Positions 63,190-64,000 of a DNA stretch of 64,000 bases are shown piece after piece (the stretch's first letter is position 1; the number at the start of each line of letters is the position of its first letter). Source of the stretch: an uncultured Gelidibacter sp. (GTDB lineage Bacteria; Bacteroidota; Bacteroidia; Flavobacteriales; Flavobacteriaceae). Under the pieces are notes generated by a model. It had not been told where the DNA came from. It made no database searches and saw nothing but the letters and a program-made list of their open reading frames with translations. Both the position numbers and the translations under genes were made by a program. The stretch is from the NCBI RefSeq assembly GCF_947500795.1, contig NZ_CANMTE010000009.1, forward strand, positions 1 to 64,000. Direction: 5' to 3'.

Positions 63190-63266
63190 CCCTTTTTTAA
63201 AATAATTTTTTGTTTTTTTGCACTCGCTAAGGCTATGTTTTTAAGAATCAATTTATAAGGGGAGTT

Positions 63267-63785
63267 ATGAATATTATATTAATTGGATATATGGGGTCTG
63301 GAAAATCAACAATTGGTAAAAAATTGTCTGAACAGCTCAATTTTGACTTTGTTGATTTGGATGATTACATTCAAGAAAAGGAAGGATTGACGATTCCAGA
63401 AATTTTTAAAACGAAGGGTGAAATCTATTTCAGAAAAAAAGAAAACACCTATTTAAAAGAGGTTTTAGAGCTTAACAATGTTGTCGTGTCACTTGGAGGT
63501 GGAACGCCGTGCTATGGAAGTAATATGGAGGCTATTTTGAACGCTAAAGATGCCCATAGCATTTATCTGAAACTTTCAATTCCAAATTTAGTGCAACGGT
63601 TGTCCTCTGAAAAATCACAAAGGCCTTTAATCGCGCATTTGGAGACGGATGAAGATTTAACAGAGTTTATCGGTAAGCATCTTTTTGAACGCTCGTTTTA
63701 TTACCGACAAAGCAATCAGACGCTCTTAACAGATGGAAAATCTGTTGAAGCAATAACCGAAGAAATAATCGCTGGACTATTTTAG
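63267..63785 (+). CDS. aroK: Shikimate kinase
   Basis: Phosphorylates shikimate with ATP in aromatic amino-acid synthesis. Walker A is GYMGSGKST (residues 7-15), the shikimate-binding VDLDDYIQEKEG follows, and the GGGTPC loop lies at about 77-82. 172 aa, the usual length. Its last 9 nt overlap the end of the gene on the other strand. Confidence 0.94.
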   Translation: MNIILIGYMGSGKSTIGKKLSEQLNFDFVDLDDYIQEKEGLTIPEIFKTKGEIYFRKKENTYLKEVLELNNVVVSLGGGTPCYGSNMEAILNAKDAHSIYLKLSIPNLVQRLSSEKSQRPLIAHLETDEDLTEFIGKHLFERSFYYRQSNQTLLTDGKSVEAITEEIIAGLF

Positions 63786-64000
63786 GTAGGCTTCAAAAGC
63801 TTTTCCGGTTAAAATAACTTCTACATGCTCGTGTAGGGAAGTAGATAGCGAAATGCCCTTATAATCTGCCTTAACAGGAAATTTTTTGTGGTTTCGGTTC
63901 ACTAATACTGCCGTCTTAAATTGTTTTAAAGGCACGTTTAAAAAATGTTTAACACCATAAATAAGCGTGCTTCCAGAATTTAGGACGTCGTCAATAAGCA
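63777..64000 (-). CDS. Phosphoribosyltransferase (C-terminal part)
   Basis: Only the last 74 codons lie in the window; the start lies beyond 64000. Reading from the edge, LLIDDVLNSGSTLIYGV is the PRPP-binding motif of type I phosphoribosyltransferases, and NRNHKKFPVKADYKGIS then the closing GKAFEAYLK follow. It could be a PyrR-like protein or a purine/pyrimidine salvage enzyme. It overlaps aroK by 9 nt at the 3' ends. Confidence 0.8.
   Translation of the reverse strand, partial: LIDDVLNSGSTLIYGVKHFLNVPLKQFKTAVLVNRNHKKFPVKADYKGISLSTSLHEHVEVILTGKAFEAYLK

Noticed and set aside
1-64000. Insertion sequences, prophage or integrase genes
   Set aside because: No transposase, integrase or phage gene was recognised on either strand.

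Overview
The window looks like chromosome from a marine Flavobacteriaceae bacterium (Bacteroidota). The grounds are: AT-rich DNA with many TTG starts; promoters of the Bacteroidota type (TTG, about 19 nt, TAnnTTTG) instead of sigma-70 boxes; a PorV/PorQ-family barrel; a lipoprotein azurin; a zeaxanthin-type carotenoid operon; a cyclophilin-FKBP fusion; and a GH110-type galactosidase. The genus cannot be fixed from the sequence alone; relatives of Formosa, Bizionia or Psychroserpens are a guess.

Layout. (1) 189-19588, all on +: an exopolysaccharide/O-antigen-type locus with an FkbM methyltransferase, about twelve GT2, GT4 and other glycosyltransferases, an acetyltransferase, an asparagine-synthase-like enzyme, a transglutaminase-like protein, a Wzy/ligase-type polymerase and, last, a WcaJ-type priming transferase. 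No flippase is seen; it probably lies to the left. A decayed 75-nt relic at 9365-9439 copies the 3' end of the glycosyltransferase at 10856-12181, a trace of cassette exchange. (2) 19915-34894: envelope and housekeeping genes (lnt, PorV-like, pssA, DUF808, lptB, tatC, kpsF, recQ, lplA, azurin, cyclophilin-FKBP fusion). (3) 35238-43628: three consecutive periplasmic foldase-type genes, a MoxR ATPase, aconitase and a TlpA-like thioredoxin. (4) 43614-48507, minus strand: an operon starting with a B12-binding MerR regulator (CarH type) followed by crtI, crtB, crtZ and crtY, which is consistent with light-controlled zeaxanthin synthesis. (5) 49114-60501: a stress and DNA-repair island with Ku, LigD, a 39-residue lysine-rich peptide, an AraC regulator, a SRAP-like protein lacking the catalytic Cys, CsbD-like, membrane and PRC-barrel proteins, a baeRF7-like protein, an MFS exporter and a double UspA protein. 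(6) 60793-64000: a GH110-like glycosidase, two tandem tRNA-Lys genes each with its own terminator, aroK, and a phosphoribosyltransferase cut by the window edge.

The most unusual structure is not a gene. Several intergenic spaces hold arrays of degenerate 7-nt repeats that keep one register without indels for up to 25 units. They begin 0-2 nt after the stop codon of the neighbouring gene (17853, 19914 downward, 21692 downward, 34206 downward). In the clearest arrays nearly every unit carries a stop triplet, and because 7 is coprime with 3 the stops fall in all three frames. Hexamer, octamer, 25-nt, 29-nt and 38-nt repeats occupy other spacers. I know of no description of stop-codon-anchored arrays of this kind in Flavobacteria; heptanucleotide repeats (STRR) are known from cyanobacteria.
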